This document shows positions 1 through 9,919 of a stretch of 64,000 nucleotides of DNA, piece after piece. The stretch lies in the NCBI GenBank assembly GCA_030066625.1, contig JASJBG010000003.1:1-64000 (forward strand), read 5' to 3'. The translations under genes and the position numbers were made by a program. The stretch comes from Woeseiaceae bacterium. Lineage in GTDB: Bacteria; Pseudomonadota; Gammaproteobacteria; Steroidobacterales; Woeseiaceae. The notes under the pieces are model-generated. The model searched no databases, was not told the DNA's origin, and saw nothing but the letters and a program-made list of their open reading frames with translations. How positions within the stretch are numbered: the first letter of the stretch is position 1; every line of letters starts with the position of its first letter.

Positions 1-2
1 GC

Positions 3-320
3 ATTGCCTGGTTCGACTTCGACGAACTGTGCGACGGGCCGCGCAGCCAGTCCGACTACATCGAACTCGCCCGCTGGTTCCCGACCGTGATCGTGTCGGC
101 CGTGCCCGTGTTCGACAAGCTTCTCGAGGACCAGGCTCGCCGCTTCATCGCCCTCGTCGACGAATTCTACGACCGCCGGGTCAAGCTGATCCTGTCGGCC
201 GAGCGCGAGGCGTCCGCCCTCTACGCCGGCAGACGCCTCGAATTCGAGTTCGACCGAACCTCGAGCCGGCTCATCGAAATGCAGTCCAGCGAGTACCTGG
301 CGGCGCCGCACCTCGCCTGA
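3..320 (+). CDS. zapE: Cell division protein ZapE (AFG1-like ATPase), C-terminal part; 5' end outside window
   Basis: Open frame from window edge: AWFDFDELCDGPRSQSDYIELARWFPTVIVSAVPVF...RFIALVDEFYDRRVKLILSAE...SRLIEMQSSEYL, typical ZapE/AFG1 C-terminus. Confidence 0.9.
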   Translation: MAWFDFDELCDGPRSQSDYIELARWFPTVIVSAVPVFDKLLEDQARRFIALVDEFYDRRVKLILSAEREASALYAGRRLEFEFDRTSSRLIEMQSSEYLAAPHLA

Positions 321-387
321 GAGTTGAACGCGGCCGTGACAGTCGTTACTGTTGAAAGGGTCCGCGCAGTGGCGAACAAGTCCAACA

Positions 388-828
388 ATGACCGACGACC
401 TGATTCTCGACGACTTCCTGCCCTACCGGCTTGCTCGGCTGTCGAGCACGGTGAGCACGACCATCGCGCGCGCGTACGATAAGGAATTCGGCCTGTCGAT
501 CCCTGAATGGCGTGTCATCGCCATTGTTGGCCGCACACCGGGCCTGTCCGCGGTCGAGGTTGCCGAACAGACCTTCCTCGACAAGGTCGCCGTCAGCCGC
601 GCCGTCACCAAGCTCATCAAGGCGGGCCGCATCGACCGCCAGTTCGCGGATGCCGACCGCCGGCGCTCAATCCTGAACCTGTCCGAGAAGGGCCAGGAAG
701 TTCACGACGGGGTGGCAAAGCTCGCGCTGGAGTTCGAGCGCAGCCTGGTCGAAGGCCTTAGCGACGAGGACGTCGCCCGCTTCAACCACGTGATGGACAG
801 GCTGCTCGAAAAGGTCCGCGACCTCTAG
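388..828 (+). CDS. MarR family transcriptional regulator
   Basis: ORF 352..828, likely start at 388 (MTDDLILDDFLPYRL); wHTH pattern VAEQTFLDKVAVSRAVTKLIKAGRIDRQFADADRRRSILNLSEKG. Confidence 0.9.
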   Translation: MTDDLILDDFLPYRLARLSSTVSTTIARAYDKEFGLSIPEWRVIAIVGRTPGLSAVEVAEQTFLDKVAVSRAVTKLIKAGRIDRQFADADRRRSILNLSEKGQEVHDGVAKLALEFERSLVEGLSDEDVARFNHVMDRLLEKVRDL

Positions 829-1670
829 TCTTCGCCAATCTGGGTTCGCACCTGGATGAGCTCCGGGAAGAACTCGATCTCAATCGCCTTCTGCAGGAAG
901 GACACACCCGACGAGCCCCCGCTGCCGCGCTTGTGACCGATGATCCGCTCCACCGTTTTCAGGTGGTGAAAGCGCCAGAACTGGAAGTTGTTGGCGATGT
1001 CCATGAGCGCTTCGCTGGTCTCGTATTCGACCCAGTACGTACGCGGGTCGTCGTAGATGGTTTTCAGCACCGCAACCACGTCTTCGTCGGGCTCGCGCAT
1101 CGTGCGGAAGTCGCGATCGATGGCATGCGCCGGCACAGGCAGTCCCTGCCGTGCGAGGTACATCAGGAATTCCTCGTAGAGGCTCGGAGAGGCGAGTACC
1201 TCGGACAATTTCGCGTGCCATTCGGGCTGGTGTTCGTACACCGACAGCATCGTCCGGCTCTTGTTGCCGAGCATGAACTCGAGGATCCGGTACTGGGCCG
1301 ACTGGAAGCCCGATGCTTTGCCGAAGACATGCCGGAACTGCACGTACTCGCTCGGCGTCAGGGTGTCGAGCACGCCCCACTGGTTGTACAGCTGGTTCTG
1401 AACGTGGCGGACGCGCGCCAGGTTTTTGACGGCAGGCGGCATCTCGTTCTTCTGCATGTAGGCGATCGCCTGGCCGATTTCGTGAATCAGGAGCTTCATC
1501 CAGAGCTCCGCAACCTGGTGCTGGATGATGAACAGCATCTCGTCGTGATGCGGCGGATCGCTGAGCGGCTTCTGGGCATCGAGGAGCGTATCGAGCTGCA
1601 GATAGCCCGTGTAGTCGTCGTCTCGCGACAGCTTTGTATGTATGGATTTTTCGAGTTTGCGCTTGAACAT
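825..1670 (-). CDS. kynA: Tryptophan 2,3-dioxygenase
   Basis: TGYLQLDTLLDAQKPLSDPPHHDEMLFIIQHQVAELWMKLLIHE...SGFQSAQYRILEFMLGNK, TDO family hallmarks. Confidence 0.95.
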   Translation of the reverse strand: MFKRKLEKSIHTKLSRDDDYTGYLQLDTLLDAQKPLSDPPHHDEMLFIIQHQVAELWMKLLIHEIGQAIAYMQKNEMPPAVKNLARVRHVQNQLYNQWGVLDTLTPSEYVQFRHVFGKASGFQSAQYRILEFMLGNKSRTMLSVYEHQPEWHAKLSEVLASPSLYEEFLMYLARQGLPVPAHAIDRDFRTMREPDEDVVAVLKTIYDDPRTYWVEYETSEALMDIANNFQFWRFHHLKTVERIIGHKRGSGGSSGVSFLQKAIEIEFFPELIQVRTQIGED

Positions 1671-1753
1671 GACGGCGCCCGCGAAGTGATGGTTTCAAGT
1701 GAACTTATTGTATAATGCCGGCGCGCGCCAGTTCGGCCGGAGCGAAGCCAATA

Positions 1754-4700
1754 ATGACAAGACAAGAACTACGCCGGGGAAGCGACACCAAGGAGCGCAT
1801 TCTCGACGCGATTGTTTCTTCTCGCGCCCGATCCGAGGTCCTGAGCAACCGGGCCCACATTCGGGAGTACCTCGCCGAGTACTATGCCCACGTCCCCGTC
1901 GACGATCTGCAGAGCCGGCCCGAACGCGCGATGGCGCGCATCGCGCTCGATCACCTCGCCTTCGCGAACAACCGCCGCCGGGGCCGGGCGAAGATTCGTA
2001 TCTTCAATCCGACTGAGCGCGAGCACGGTTACACGTCGCGCTACACGGTCGTCGAACTCGTCAACGACGACATGCCGTTCCTCGTCGACTCGGTGTCGGC
2101 GGCCGTCAGCCGTCAGGACCTGGCCGTGCACATCACGGTGCACCCGGTAGTCCGAATCGACCGAGACGGCCGCGGCAAGATCCGCGGTGTGCTGCCGTTA
2201 GACGACGAGTCCGGCCACAAGGAATCCTTCATTCGTCTTGCGATCGATCGTGAGACCGACCCGCAGCGGCTCAAGCTGCTCGAACAGGAAATCCAGCGCG
2301 TGCTCGGCGACGTTCGCACCGCCGTGCGCGACTGGAGGAAGATGCGCAAGAAGATGTCGGAGGCGCGCGAGGCACTGCAGTATGGCCCGGCCGGCGTCGA
2401 CGAAGACCTGCGTGACGAATCCAGCCACCTGCTCAAGTGGATGGTCGACGAACGCTTCACATTCCTCGGCTACCGCGAGTACCGGCTTTCCAGGCGCGGC
2501 GAGCGGGTGTTCCTGAAATCGGTGGACGGTTCGGGCCTCGGCCTGCTTGCGAACGAAGAGCGCGGCGGCAAGTCCATCGAACTGACGCCGGAGATGCGCC
2601 GGCTCACGCGCAGCAAGGACTGGCTGATCATCACGAAGGCCAACTCGCGTTCGACCGTGCACCGCCACGCATACCTCGACTACGTCGGCGTCAAGGTTTA
2701 CGACGAGCGCGGCAAGGTGACGGGCGAGCACCGCTTCATCGGCCTGTTCACGTCAGTCGCATACAGCGAGAGCCCGCGACACATCCCGCTGCTCCGGCAC
2801 AAGGTTCAGCGTGTCCTCGAGCGCAGCCAGGTCGATCCGTCCGGCCACCGCGGCAAGGCGCTGATGCACATCATCGAGACCTTCCCGCGCGACGAGCTGT
2901 TCCAGAGCAGCGTCTCCGACCTGACGCGAACGACGCTCGGCGTGCTCAACATCCAGGACCGGCAGGACGTTCGCTTCTTCCTGCGCCGCGATACCTTCCG
3001 GCGCTTTTACTCCTGTCTCGTCTACGTGCCCCGCGAGAAATACACGACCGCCGTCAGGCGCACGATGGAGAAAGTCCTGCTCGATGCCTTTGACGGCACC
3101 TCCGTCGACTCCAGCGTGCAGATATTCGAATCGCCACTCGCGCGCGTGCACTTCATCGTTCGTACGGCCCCGGGCGACCGGCCGAAAATCAGCATCAGCG
3201 ACATCGAGAAGCAGGTCGCCGAGGTAGTCGTCACGTGGACAGATCGCATTCGCGAAGAGCTGCGCGAAGCCTTCGGCGACGACGACAGCCCACGGCTGTT
3301 CCGCCAGTACGGCCACGTGTTCCCGGCCGGCTACCAGGAAGACACGGCGCCGCGCGATGCGTGCAGCGACATCAGCCGTATCGATCGGATGCGCGAAGCG
3401 GGCGTGCTGCAGACTGTAAACCTGTACCGGCCGAGCGGACTCGCACCGGGGCACATGCATTTCATCGTCTACTCGGACGAGGCACCGCTGTCCTTGAGCG
3501 AGGCAATGCCCGTACTGGAGAACATGGGCGTCGACGTCTACACGGAGCGCCCATACGAGCTCCGGCTGACGGAGGACGATGCGTTCTGGATCCAGGACTT
3601 CCACCTGCGCCACGAGAGCGGCGCCGAGATCGACGTGCACTCCGCGGCCGACCGCTTCGAGGAGTGCTTCATGCGCGTCCTCACCGGCGACGTAGAGGAC
3701 GACGGCCTCAACCGGCTCATCATCGCCGCCGACATCGACTGGCGCGAGACCGCCCTGCTGCGTTGCTACACGAAGTACCTGCAGCAGCTCGGCATGCCGT
3801 TCAGCCAGGACTACATGGAGGAGGTCCTGTATGCGCATGCGCCGCTGGTGCGACGGCTCATCGACCAGTTCCTGCTGCAGTTCGACCCGAAGATCGCTGC
3901 CTCGACCCGCAAGCGCAAACTGAAGACGGCGGTGGCCGCCGTCAAACGCGGCGTGAAGCGCGCGCGCGGCGTGGATGAGGACCGCATCCTCAGTACCTTC
4001 GCCGGCGCCGTGGACGCGACGCTCAGGACCAACTATTTCCAGGCGGATGCCGACGGCAACCCGAAGTCGTACATCTCCATCAAGCTGGATCCGACCCAGC
4101 TTCCCGAGGCGCCATTGCCGCGCCCGCGCTTCGAGATCTTCGTGTATTCGCCCGAGGTCGAGGGCGTGCACCTGCGCGGCGGCGACATTGCGCGCGGCGG
4201 GCTGCGCTGGTCGGATCGTCGCGAGGACTTCCGCACCGAGGTGCTGGGACTCATGAAGGCGCAGGTCGTCAAGAACACGGTCATCGTGCCGACCGGCGCG
4301 AAGGGCGGCTTCTACTGCAAGCAGCTGCCGACCGACGATCGCGACGCGATGATGGCCAAGGGCATCGAGTGCTACAAGACGTTCATCTCGGGCCTGCTCG
4401 ACATCACCGACAATGTCGTCGACGGCAAGGTCGTCGTGCCACCGAAAGTGGTTCGCCGCGACGGCGACGACCCCTACCTCGTCGTGGCCGCGGACAAGGG
4501 CACGGCAACGTTCTCGGACATCGCCAACGGCGTGTCCGCCGACTACGGCTTCTGGCTTGACGATGCTTTCGCATCGGGCGGCTCCGCCGGCTACGACCAC
4601 AAGAAGATGGGCATCACCGCCCGCGGCGCCTGGGAGGCTGTGAAGCGGCATTTCCGCGAGCAGGGGCTGAACACGCAGCGCGACCCGTTCACGGTCGCCG

Positions 4701-6583
4701 GCATCGGCGACATGTCGGGCGACGTGTTTGGCAACGGGATGCTGCTGTCGAAAAAGATCCAGCTCGTGGCCGCGTTCAACCACCTGCACATCTTCCTCGA
4801 TCCGGACCCCGACATGGCCGCGAGCTATCGCGAGCGCAACCGGCTGTTCAAGAAAGGCCGCTCGTCGTGGACGGACTACGACGAATCGCTCATATCGAAG
4901 GGTGGCGGCATATTCTCGCGACAGGCGAAGACGATCCGGATCAGCGCCGAGGTCCGGAATCTGCTCGGCGTCGAGGAGCAGTCAATGCAGCCGGACGAGC
5001 TGATCCGGGCGATACTCAGGGCGCCCGTCGACCTGCTCTGGAACGGCGGCATCGGCACCTACGTCAAGGCCGGCACCGAGAGCCATACCGACGTTGGCGA
5101 CCGCTCCAACGATACGGTGCGCGTCAATGCCGGTGAACTGCACTGCAAGGTCGTTGGCGAGGGCGGAAACCTGGGCCTGACTCAGCTTGCGCGGATCGAA
5201 TACAGCCAGGCCGGCGGCCGCATCAACACGGACTTCATCGACAACTCGGCGGGCGTCGACAGCTCCGACCGCGAGGTCAACATCAAAATCCTGCTGTCCG
5301 ACGTCGCCAAGGAACGCGGCATGACGCGCGGCAAGCGTGACCAGCTGCTCGCCTCGATGACGGACGACGTCGCGGCACTCGTGCTGCGCAACAACTATCT
5401 GCAGACGCAGGCCATCAGCATGAGCGAGATCCGCTCGCTCGAGCGCATCGATGAGACGGCGCGCCTGATCACCAACCTGGAACGCACAGGGCTCCTCGAC
5501 CGCGAACTCGAGTACCTGCCCGACGACGTCGAGATCGAGGAACGCCGCAAACGCAAGCAGGGCTTCACGCGACCGGAGCTCGCCGTCGTACTGAGCTACG
5601 CCAAGATCGACCTGTACGACGGCCTGATCGAGTCGAACCAGTCGCTCGAGGACTTCCTCAAGGCCGACCCGATGCGCTATTTCCCGGACGTATTGCGGCG
5701 CCGCTACGCGGACCTGCTGCCGGGCCATCGCCTGAGCCGGCAGATACTCGCGACGCTGATCGCGAACAACGTCGTGAATCGCATGGGACCGGCATTCGTC
5801 AAGCGCGCGCAGGTCGACACCGGCGCCGACATCGTGACAATTGCGCGTGCCTACGTCGTGGCGCGCCAGCTCTGCCGTGCAGGCAACCTGCTCAAGACCA
5901 TCGAGGAGCTCGACCACGAGATTCCGGCGAGCGCGCAGATGTCGATGATGTTCGAGGTTAGCCGGACGCTGCGGCACGTCTGCTACTGGCTCATCGAGCG
6001 TTTCGACGACGAGCTCGTCGTTGAAACGGCCGTCGAACGTCTCAAGGAACGCATGCAGACCATGTACACACGTACGGGCGCGGTCATCTCGACGTCGGCG
6101 CGGCTGCGTCACGAGAAAGCCCGCGACTGGTACATCGGCATGGGCGTGCCCGAGAAGCTCGCAAATCGCATGTCGTCGCTGCTGCTGACGCGGGCGGCGC
6201 TCGATATCGCCGACCTGTCCGCCGAGTACAATCGCGACGTCCTCGACGTCGCCAAGCTGTACTCGACGTTCAACGAAAACCTCGAGCTCTACTGGCTGCA
6301 CAACTCGGTCGAGGACCTCGAAGTCCAGGGCCGCTGGCAGGCAATGGCGCGCGGCCACCTGCGCGAGGAGTTTTACCGCCTGCGCCGCGAACTCGCGATC
6401 GAGCTGCTGCAGAAGCGGTCCAAGCGCGACATCCGGGTGCGCGTGAACGACTGGCTGGACGCACGCAGCGACGACGTCGGCCGTTTCAAATGGACGGTCG
6501 AAGAGATGAGGCTACGCGGCGACATCGACTTTGCTACGCTGACCGTTGCGGCGCAGGAGCTGCGCGAGCTCGTAGCCGACTGA
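1754..6583 (+). CDS. NAD-specific glutamate dehydrogenase, large (180 kDa) class
   Basis: 1609-aa ORF; VHLRGGDIARGGLRWSDRREDFRTEVLGLMKAQVVKNTVIVPTGAKGGF and GGGIFSRQAKTI motifs. Confidence 0.95.
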   Translation: MTRQELRRGSDTKERILDAIVSSRARSEVLSNRAHIREYLAEYYAHVPVDDLQSRPERAMARIALDHLAFANNRRRGRAKIRIFNPTEREHGYTSRYTVVELVNDDMPFLVDSVSAAVSRQDLAVHITVHPVVRIDRDGRGKIRGVLPLDDESGHKESFIRLAIDRETDPQRLKLLEQEIQRVLGDVRTAVRDWRKMRKKMSEAREALQYGPAGVDEDLRDESSHLLKWMVDERFTFLGYREYRLSRRGERVFLKSVDGSGLGLLANEERGGKSIELTPEMRRLTRSKDWLIITKANSRSTVHRHAYLDYVGVKVYDERGKVTGEHRFIGLFTSVAYSESPRHIPLLRHKVQRVLERSQVDPSGHRGKALMHIIETFPRDELFQSSVSDLTRTTLGVLNIQDRQDVRFFLRRDTFRRFYSCLVYVPREKYTTAVRRTMEKVLLDAFDGTSVDSSVQIFESPLARVHFIVRTAPGDRPKISISDIEKQVAEVVVTWTDRIREELREAFGDDDSPRLFRQYGHVFPAGYQEDTAPRDACSDISRIDRMREAGVLQTVNLYRPSGLAPGHMHFIVYSDEAPLSLSEAMPVLENMGVDVYTERPYELRLTEDDAFWIQDFHLRHESGAEIDVHSAADRFEECFMRVLTGDVEDDGLNRLIIAADIDWRETALLRCYTKYLQQLGMPFSQDYMEEVLYAHAPLVRRLIDQFLLQFDPKIAASTRKRKLKTAVAAVKRGVKRARGVDEDRILSTFAGAVDATLRTNYFQADADGNPKSYISIKLDPTQLPEAPLPRPRFEIFVYSPEVEGVHLRGGDIARGGLRWSDRREDFRTEVLGLMKAQVVKNTVIVPTGAKGGFYCKQLPTDDRDAMMAKGIECYKTFISGLLDITDNVVDGKVVVPPKVVRRDGDDPYLVVAADKGTATFSDIANGVSADYGFWLDDAFASGGSAGYDHKKMGITARGAWEAVKRHFREQGLNTQRDPFTVAGIGDMSGDVFGNGMLLSKKIQLVAAFNHLHIFLDPDPDMAASYRERNRLFKKGRSSWTDYDESLISKGGGIFSRQAKTIRISAEVRNLLGVEEQSMQPDELIRAILRAPVDLLWNGGIGTYVKAGTESHTDVGDRSNDTVRVNAGELHCKVVGEGGNLGLTQLARIEYSQAGGRINTDFIDNSAGVDSSDREVNIKILLSDVAKERGMTRGKRDQLLASMTDDVAALVLRNNYLQTQAISMSEIRSLERIDETARLITNLERTGLLDRELEYLPDDVEIEERRKRKQGFTRPELAVVLSYAKIDLYDGLIESNQSLEDFLKADPMRYFPDVLRRRYADLLPGHRLSRQILATLIANNVVNRMGPAFVKRAQVDTGADIVTIARAYVVARQLCRAGNLLKTIEELDHEIPASAQMSMMFEVSRTLRHVCYWLIERFDDELVVETAVERLKERMQTMYTRTGAVISTSARLRHEKARDWYIGMGVPEKLANRMSSLLLTRAALDIADLSAEYNRDVLDVAKLYSTFNENLELYWLHNSVEDLEVQGRWQAMARGHLREEFYRLRRELAIELLQKRSKRDIRVRVNDWLDARSDDVGRFKWTVEEMRLRGDIDFATLTVAAQELRELVAD

Positions 6584-6607
6584 CCTGACACTACTACGGA
6601 GACATTC

Positions 6608-7351
6608 ATGGCAGGCAAGCTTGTTCTCTGCCGGCACGGGCAGAGCGACTGGAATCTGAAGAACCTGTTCACCGGCTGGACCGACGTCGACCTGACTGAA
6701 AAAGGTCTTGCCGAGGCCAAGGAGGCCGGCCGGCTGCTCAAGGAGCTCGGCTATGACTTCGACGTCGCTTACACATCGGTGCTGACGCGCGCGATTCGGA
6801 CGCTGTGGATCGTGCTCGACGAGATGGACCTGATGTGGATTCCGGTCATCCGCGACTGGCGCCTCAACGAGCGCCACTACGGCGCCCTGCAGGGCCTCAA
6901 CAAGGCCGAGACCGCTGCGAAATACGGCGACGACCAGGTCCACATCTGGCGGCGCAGCTACGACATTCCGCCCCCGGAACTCGAAGCCGACGACGAGCGG
7001 CATCCGTCGCACGATCCGCGCTACGCGGGCATCGACGACCTGCCCTCCACCGAATCGCTGAAGCTCACGCTCGACCGGGTGCTGCCGTGCTGGAACGAGC
7101 GCATCGCGCCCGACCTCGCGGCCGGCAAAAACGTGCTGATCGCAGCGCACGGCAACAGCCTGCGTGCGCTGGTCAAGATGCTCGACGAGGTATCCGACGA
7201 CGAGATTACCGGCTTCAACATCCCGACCGGCGTGCCGCTGGACTACAAGCTGGATGACAACCTGAAGCCCCTGTCGCGCGAATTCCTCGGCGACCCTGAA
7301 GCGATCGCAAAAGCGGCCGCGGCGGTCGCGGCACAGGGCAAGGCCACTTGA
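6608..7351 (+). CDS. gpmA: 2,3-bisphosphoglycerate-dependent phosphoglycerate mutase
   Basis: [53 protein letters not shown]. Confidence 0.96.
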   Translation: MAGKLVLCRHGQSDWNLKNLFTGWTDVDLTEKGLAEAKEAGRLLKELGYDFDVAYTSVLTRAIRTLWIVLDEMDLMWIPVIRDWRLNERHYGALQGLNKAETAAKYGDDQVHIWRRSYDIPPPELEADDERHPSHDPRYAGIDDLPSTESLKLTLDRVLPCWNERIAPDLAAGKNVLIAAHGNSLRALVKMLDEVSDDEITGFNIPTGVPLDYKLDDNLKPLSREFLGDPEAIAKAAAAVAAQGKAT

Positions 7352-7872
7352 TCTACCGCCTCGGCGATCGCGAACCAGAGATTGTCGGTGACGGGCACTT
7401 CGTTGCCGACAACGCAAGCGTCATCGGCCGTGTGCGCCTGGAAGACAAGTCCTCCGTCTGGTTCAACGCGGTGCTGCGCGGCGACAACGAGCTGATCACG
7501 ATCGGCGAGCGTTCCAACGTGCAGGATGGCAGCGTGCTGCACACCGACCCCGGCATGCCGCTGACCTTGGGCGCGGGCGTCACCATCGGTCACAAGGTCA
7601 TGCTGCACGGCTGCACGATCGGCGACAACGCGCTCATCGGCATCGGCTCGACGATCCTGAACGGCGCGAAAATCGGTGCGAACTCCGTCGTCGGCGCGCA
7701 CGCGCTCGTCACCGAGGGCAAGGAATTCCCGGAAGGCGTGCTGATTCTCGGCGCGCCGGCGAAGGTCGCCCGCGAACTGAGCGCGGACGAAATCGCGCAA
7801 ATCGGTCTGTCGGCCGACGTCTACGTGAAGAATGCGGCGCGCTTCAGCGCCGAGCTCAAGTCCCTTTCCTGA
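7348..7872 (+). CDS. Gamma-carbonic anhydrase family protein (left-handed beta-helix hexapeptide repeats)
   Basis: TTG start overlapping gpmA stop; [51 protein letters not shown]. Confidence 0.9.
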   Translation: MIYRLGDREPEIVGDGHFVADNASVIGRVRLEDKSSVWFNAVLRGDNELITIGERSNVQDGSVLHTDPGMPLTLGAGVTIGHKVMLHGCTIGDNALIGIGSTILNGAKIGANSVVGAHALVTEGKEFPEGVLILGAPAKVARELSADEIAQIGLSADVYVKNAARFSAELKSLS

Positions 7873-7878
7873 TTTAGC

Positions 7879-8208
7879 TCAGTGTCGCCGGAATTTCGGC
7901 GGCAACAGCCACGCGAATACGATTAATGCTTCGCGGGCCGTCAGGGAACGGATGAAATAGGTTCCTTCGGACAAGTTGGCGTACTGGCCCGATTCCAGAC
8001 TGGCCTCACCGTCATTCGCACGAATATTTATGGCGCCGCCAACGACGAAGATCGACGCATCGCGGGTAATTTCCATCACCTCTTCACCGGCTGGGTAGCG
8101 CCGTTCCGCCAGCCGGTATTTCGCCGGCGACGCAAAGTGCTTCGCAATGGCCTGTAGAGAAATCGCGCCGAAGCGATCGGCGTCCCAGTCTGCAACACCC
8201 GTGATCAA
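7879..8208 (-). CDS. Small hypothetical protein, possibly cupin-like
   Basis: 109 aa, beta-rich pattern (YPAGEEVMEITRDASIFVVGGAINI..); no firm family recognised. Confidence 0.6.
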   Translation of the reverse strand: MITGVADWDADRFGAISLQAIAKHFASPAKYRLAERRYPAGEEVMEITRDASIFVVGGAINIRANDGEASLESGQYANLSEGTYFIRSLTAREALIVFAWLLPPKFRRH

Positions 8209-8222
8209 ATCGCGTCCGGGGA

Positions 8223-9122
8223 TCAGTCCTGGTGCTTCGGGTGCGAGCGCTTCTGCGCTGCCCCGGGGTCGATGACGCGCACGAGTCCTTCCTGCGAGGT
8301 CGAGGCAACGAGCTTCCCGTCCTGTGTGAAGATCTGCCCGCGTGACAGGCCGCGGGCGCCGCTGGCGTTCGGGCTTTCGAGCGAATACAGGTGCCAGTCG
8401 TCGATCTTGACGGGCCGGTGGAACCAGAGCGCATGGTCGAGACTCGCCATGATCACGTTGTCACGGATGAACGACAGGCCGTGCGGCAGCGTGCTCGCGC
8501 CGAGCAGCTCGTAGTCGGACACGTAGGCGAGCAGGTTCTGGTGCAGCGTCGGGTCGTCGGGCAGCTCATCGACCGCACGAATCCAGACGTGCGCAACCGG
8601 CGGCAGCTTCTCGCGCGCCTCGAAGTTGACTGGCCTGACATGTCGAAACTCGAACGGCCGTTTCTCGGTCAGGAAGCGACGCATCATCATAGGCACGCAG
8701 TCGGGCAGTTCGCGGGCAACCTCTTCGAAGCCCTTCAGCCCGTCGGGCCCGGCGACGTCGGGCATCTCCGCCTGATGTTCGAGGCCGTCCTCCGGTGTCT
8801 GGAACGACGCGGCCATGTTCAGGATCGGCCGGCCGTGCTGGATCGCGACCACGCGGCGGTTCGAAAAACTGCCGCCGTCGCGCGCCCGGTCGACCTCGTA
8901 GACGATGCGCGCGTTGATGTCGCCGCGCCGCAGGAAATACGCGTGCAGCGAGTGCGCGACGCGACCCTCGACGGTCAGCTGCGCAGCCGACAGTGCCTGG
9001 CCGAGGACCTGACCGCCAAACACCTGCGGGCTGCCTATGTCACGGCTCTCGCCGCGGAAGATGTTGTCCTCAATCTGCTCGAGCTTGAGCAGCGAGATGA
9101 GGTCCTCGAGAACGGGGTGCAT
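8223..9122 (-). CDS. tesB: Acyl-CoA thioesterase II
   Basis: LEQIEDNIFRGESRDIGSPQVFGGQVLGQALSAAQLTV...LHAYFLRRGD; TesB double hot-dog signature. Confidence 0.94.
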   Translation of the reverse strand: MHPVLEDLISLLKLEQIEDNIFRGESRDIGSPQVFGGQVLGQALSAAQLTVEGRVAHSLHAYFLRRGDINARIVYEVDRARDGGSFSNRRVVAIQHGRPILNMAASFQTPEDGLEHQAEMPDVAGPDGLKGFEEVARELPDCVPMMMRRFLTEKRPFEFRHVRPVNFEAREKLPPVAHVWIRAVDELPDDPTLHQNLLAYVSDYELLGASTLPHGLSFIRDNVIMASLDHALWFHRPVKIDDWHLYSLESPNASGARGLSRGQIFTQDGKLVASTSQEGLVRVIDPGAAQKRSHPKHQD

Positions 9123-9130
9123 CGAATCCC

Positions 9131-9880
9131 TTAGGTGTCGGTGCGCCCGCCGTCGACCGCGATGCCGCTGCCGTTGACGAACATGGCGTCGTCGCTGGCC
9201 AGGAACAGGACGACCTTGGCAACGTCAACGGGTTCGCCGAGGCGCCGTGCCGCCGAGTTGGCGATGCAGTAATCGCGAAGGTCCGTGTTGCGCCGAAACA
9301 CGTCGCGGCTCGAGGGCGTCATGATCGCGCCGGGTTGCACGTAGTTCGCGGTGATGCCGAACTCGCCGATCTCGGCCGCGAGCGCGCGGGTAATCGATGC
9401 GAGGTTCTGCTCGGCACGGCGACTCGCTGCGCCGGCCTCCGCGGAGAACACGCTGCGCAGGAAACCGATGTTGACGATCCGGCCCGACGGGCTCTTCTTG
9501 AGGTGCGGCAGTGCGGCACGGCAGATAGCCATCGTAAGTTCGGCACGCCGATCGAGCAGGCGATCGAGCGAATCGTCACCAACCGTTATCGGCGTCGAGG
9601 GCTGCAGCGGAAAGTCGCAAACGAGGATGTCGATGCCGTCGAGCTTGTCGATGGCCGTCTCGACCAGTGCCGTCAGCTTGCCGGTCTCACGCAGGCTCGT
9701 GGGCACGCCCTCGACGCCCTTCACCGATCGAAACAGCTGCTCGACGCCGGAGTTTTCCTCGTCGACCGCAAGCACGGTCGCACCGTGCTTGGCCAGCGTG
9801 CGCGCAACGGCCTCGCCGATGCCACTGCCCGCGCTGGTGACCACGGCCTTCAGACCGTACAGTCGCTTTGGATCAGCCAT
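9131..9880 (-). CDS. SDR family oxidoreductase
   Basis: LKAVVTSAGSGIGEAVARTLAKHGATV; C-terminal LFLASDDAMFVNGSGIAVDGG. Canonical active-site YxxxK not obvious (SRRAEQN region). Confidence 0.85.
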   Translation of the reverse strand: MADPKRLYGLKAVVTSAGSGIGEAVARTLAKHGATVLAVDEENSGVEQLFRSVKGVEGVPTSLRETGKLTALVETAIDKLDGIDILVCDFPLQPSTPITVGDDSLDRLLDRRAELTMAICRAALPHLKKSPSGRIVNIGFLRSVFSAEAGAASRRAEQNLASITRALAAEIGEFGITANYVQPGAIMTPSSRDVFRRNTDLRDYCIANSAARRLGEPVDVAKVVLFLASDDAMFVNGSGIAVDGGRTDT

Positions 9881-9919
9881 TCACGTTCCTCGCCGCGGTG
9901 ACGCGAATGTCACCTGCTC

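Noticed and set aside
2753-4789. 678-aa minus-strand ORF inside the glutamate dehydrogenase gene (also 4982..6358)
   Set aside because: Shadow ORF caused by GC-rich codon usage opposite a well-supported gene; no recognisable domains
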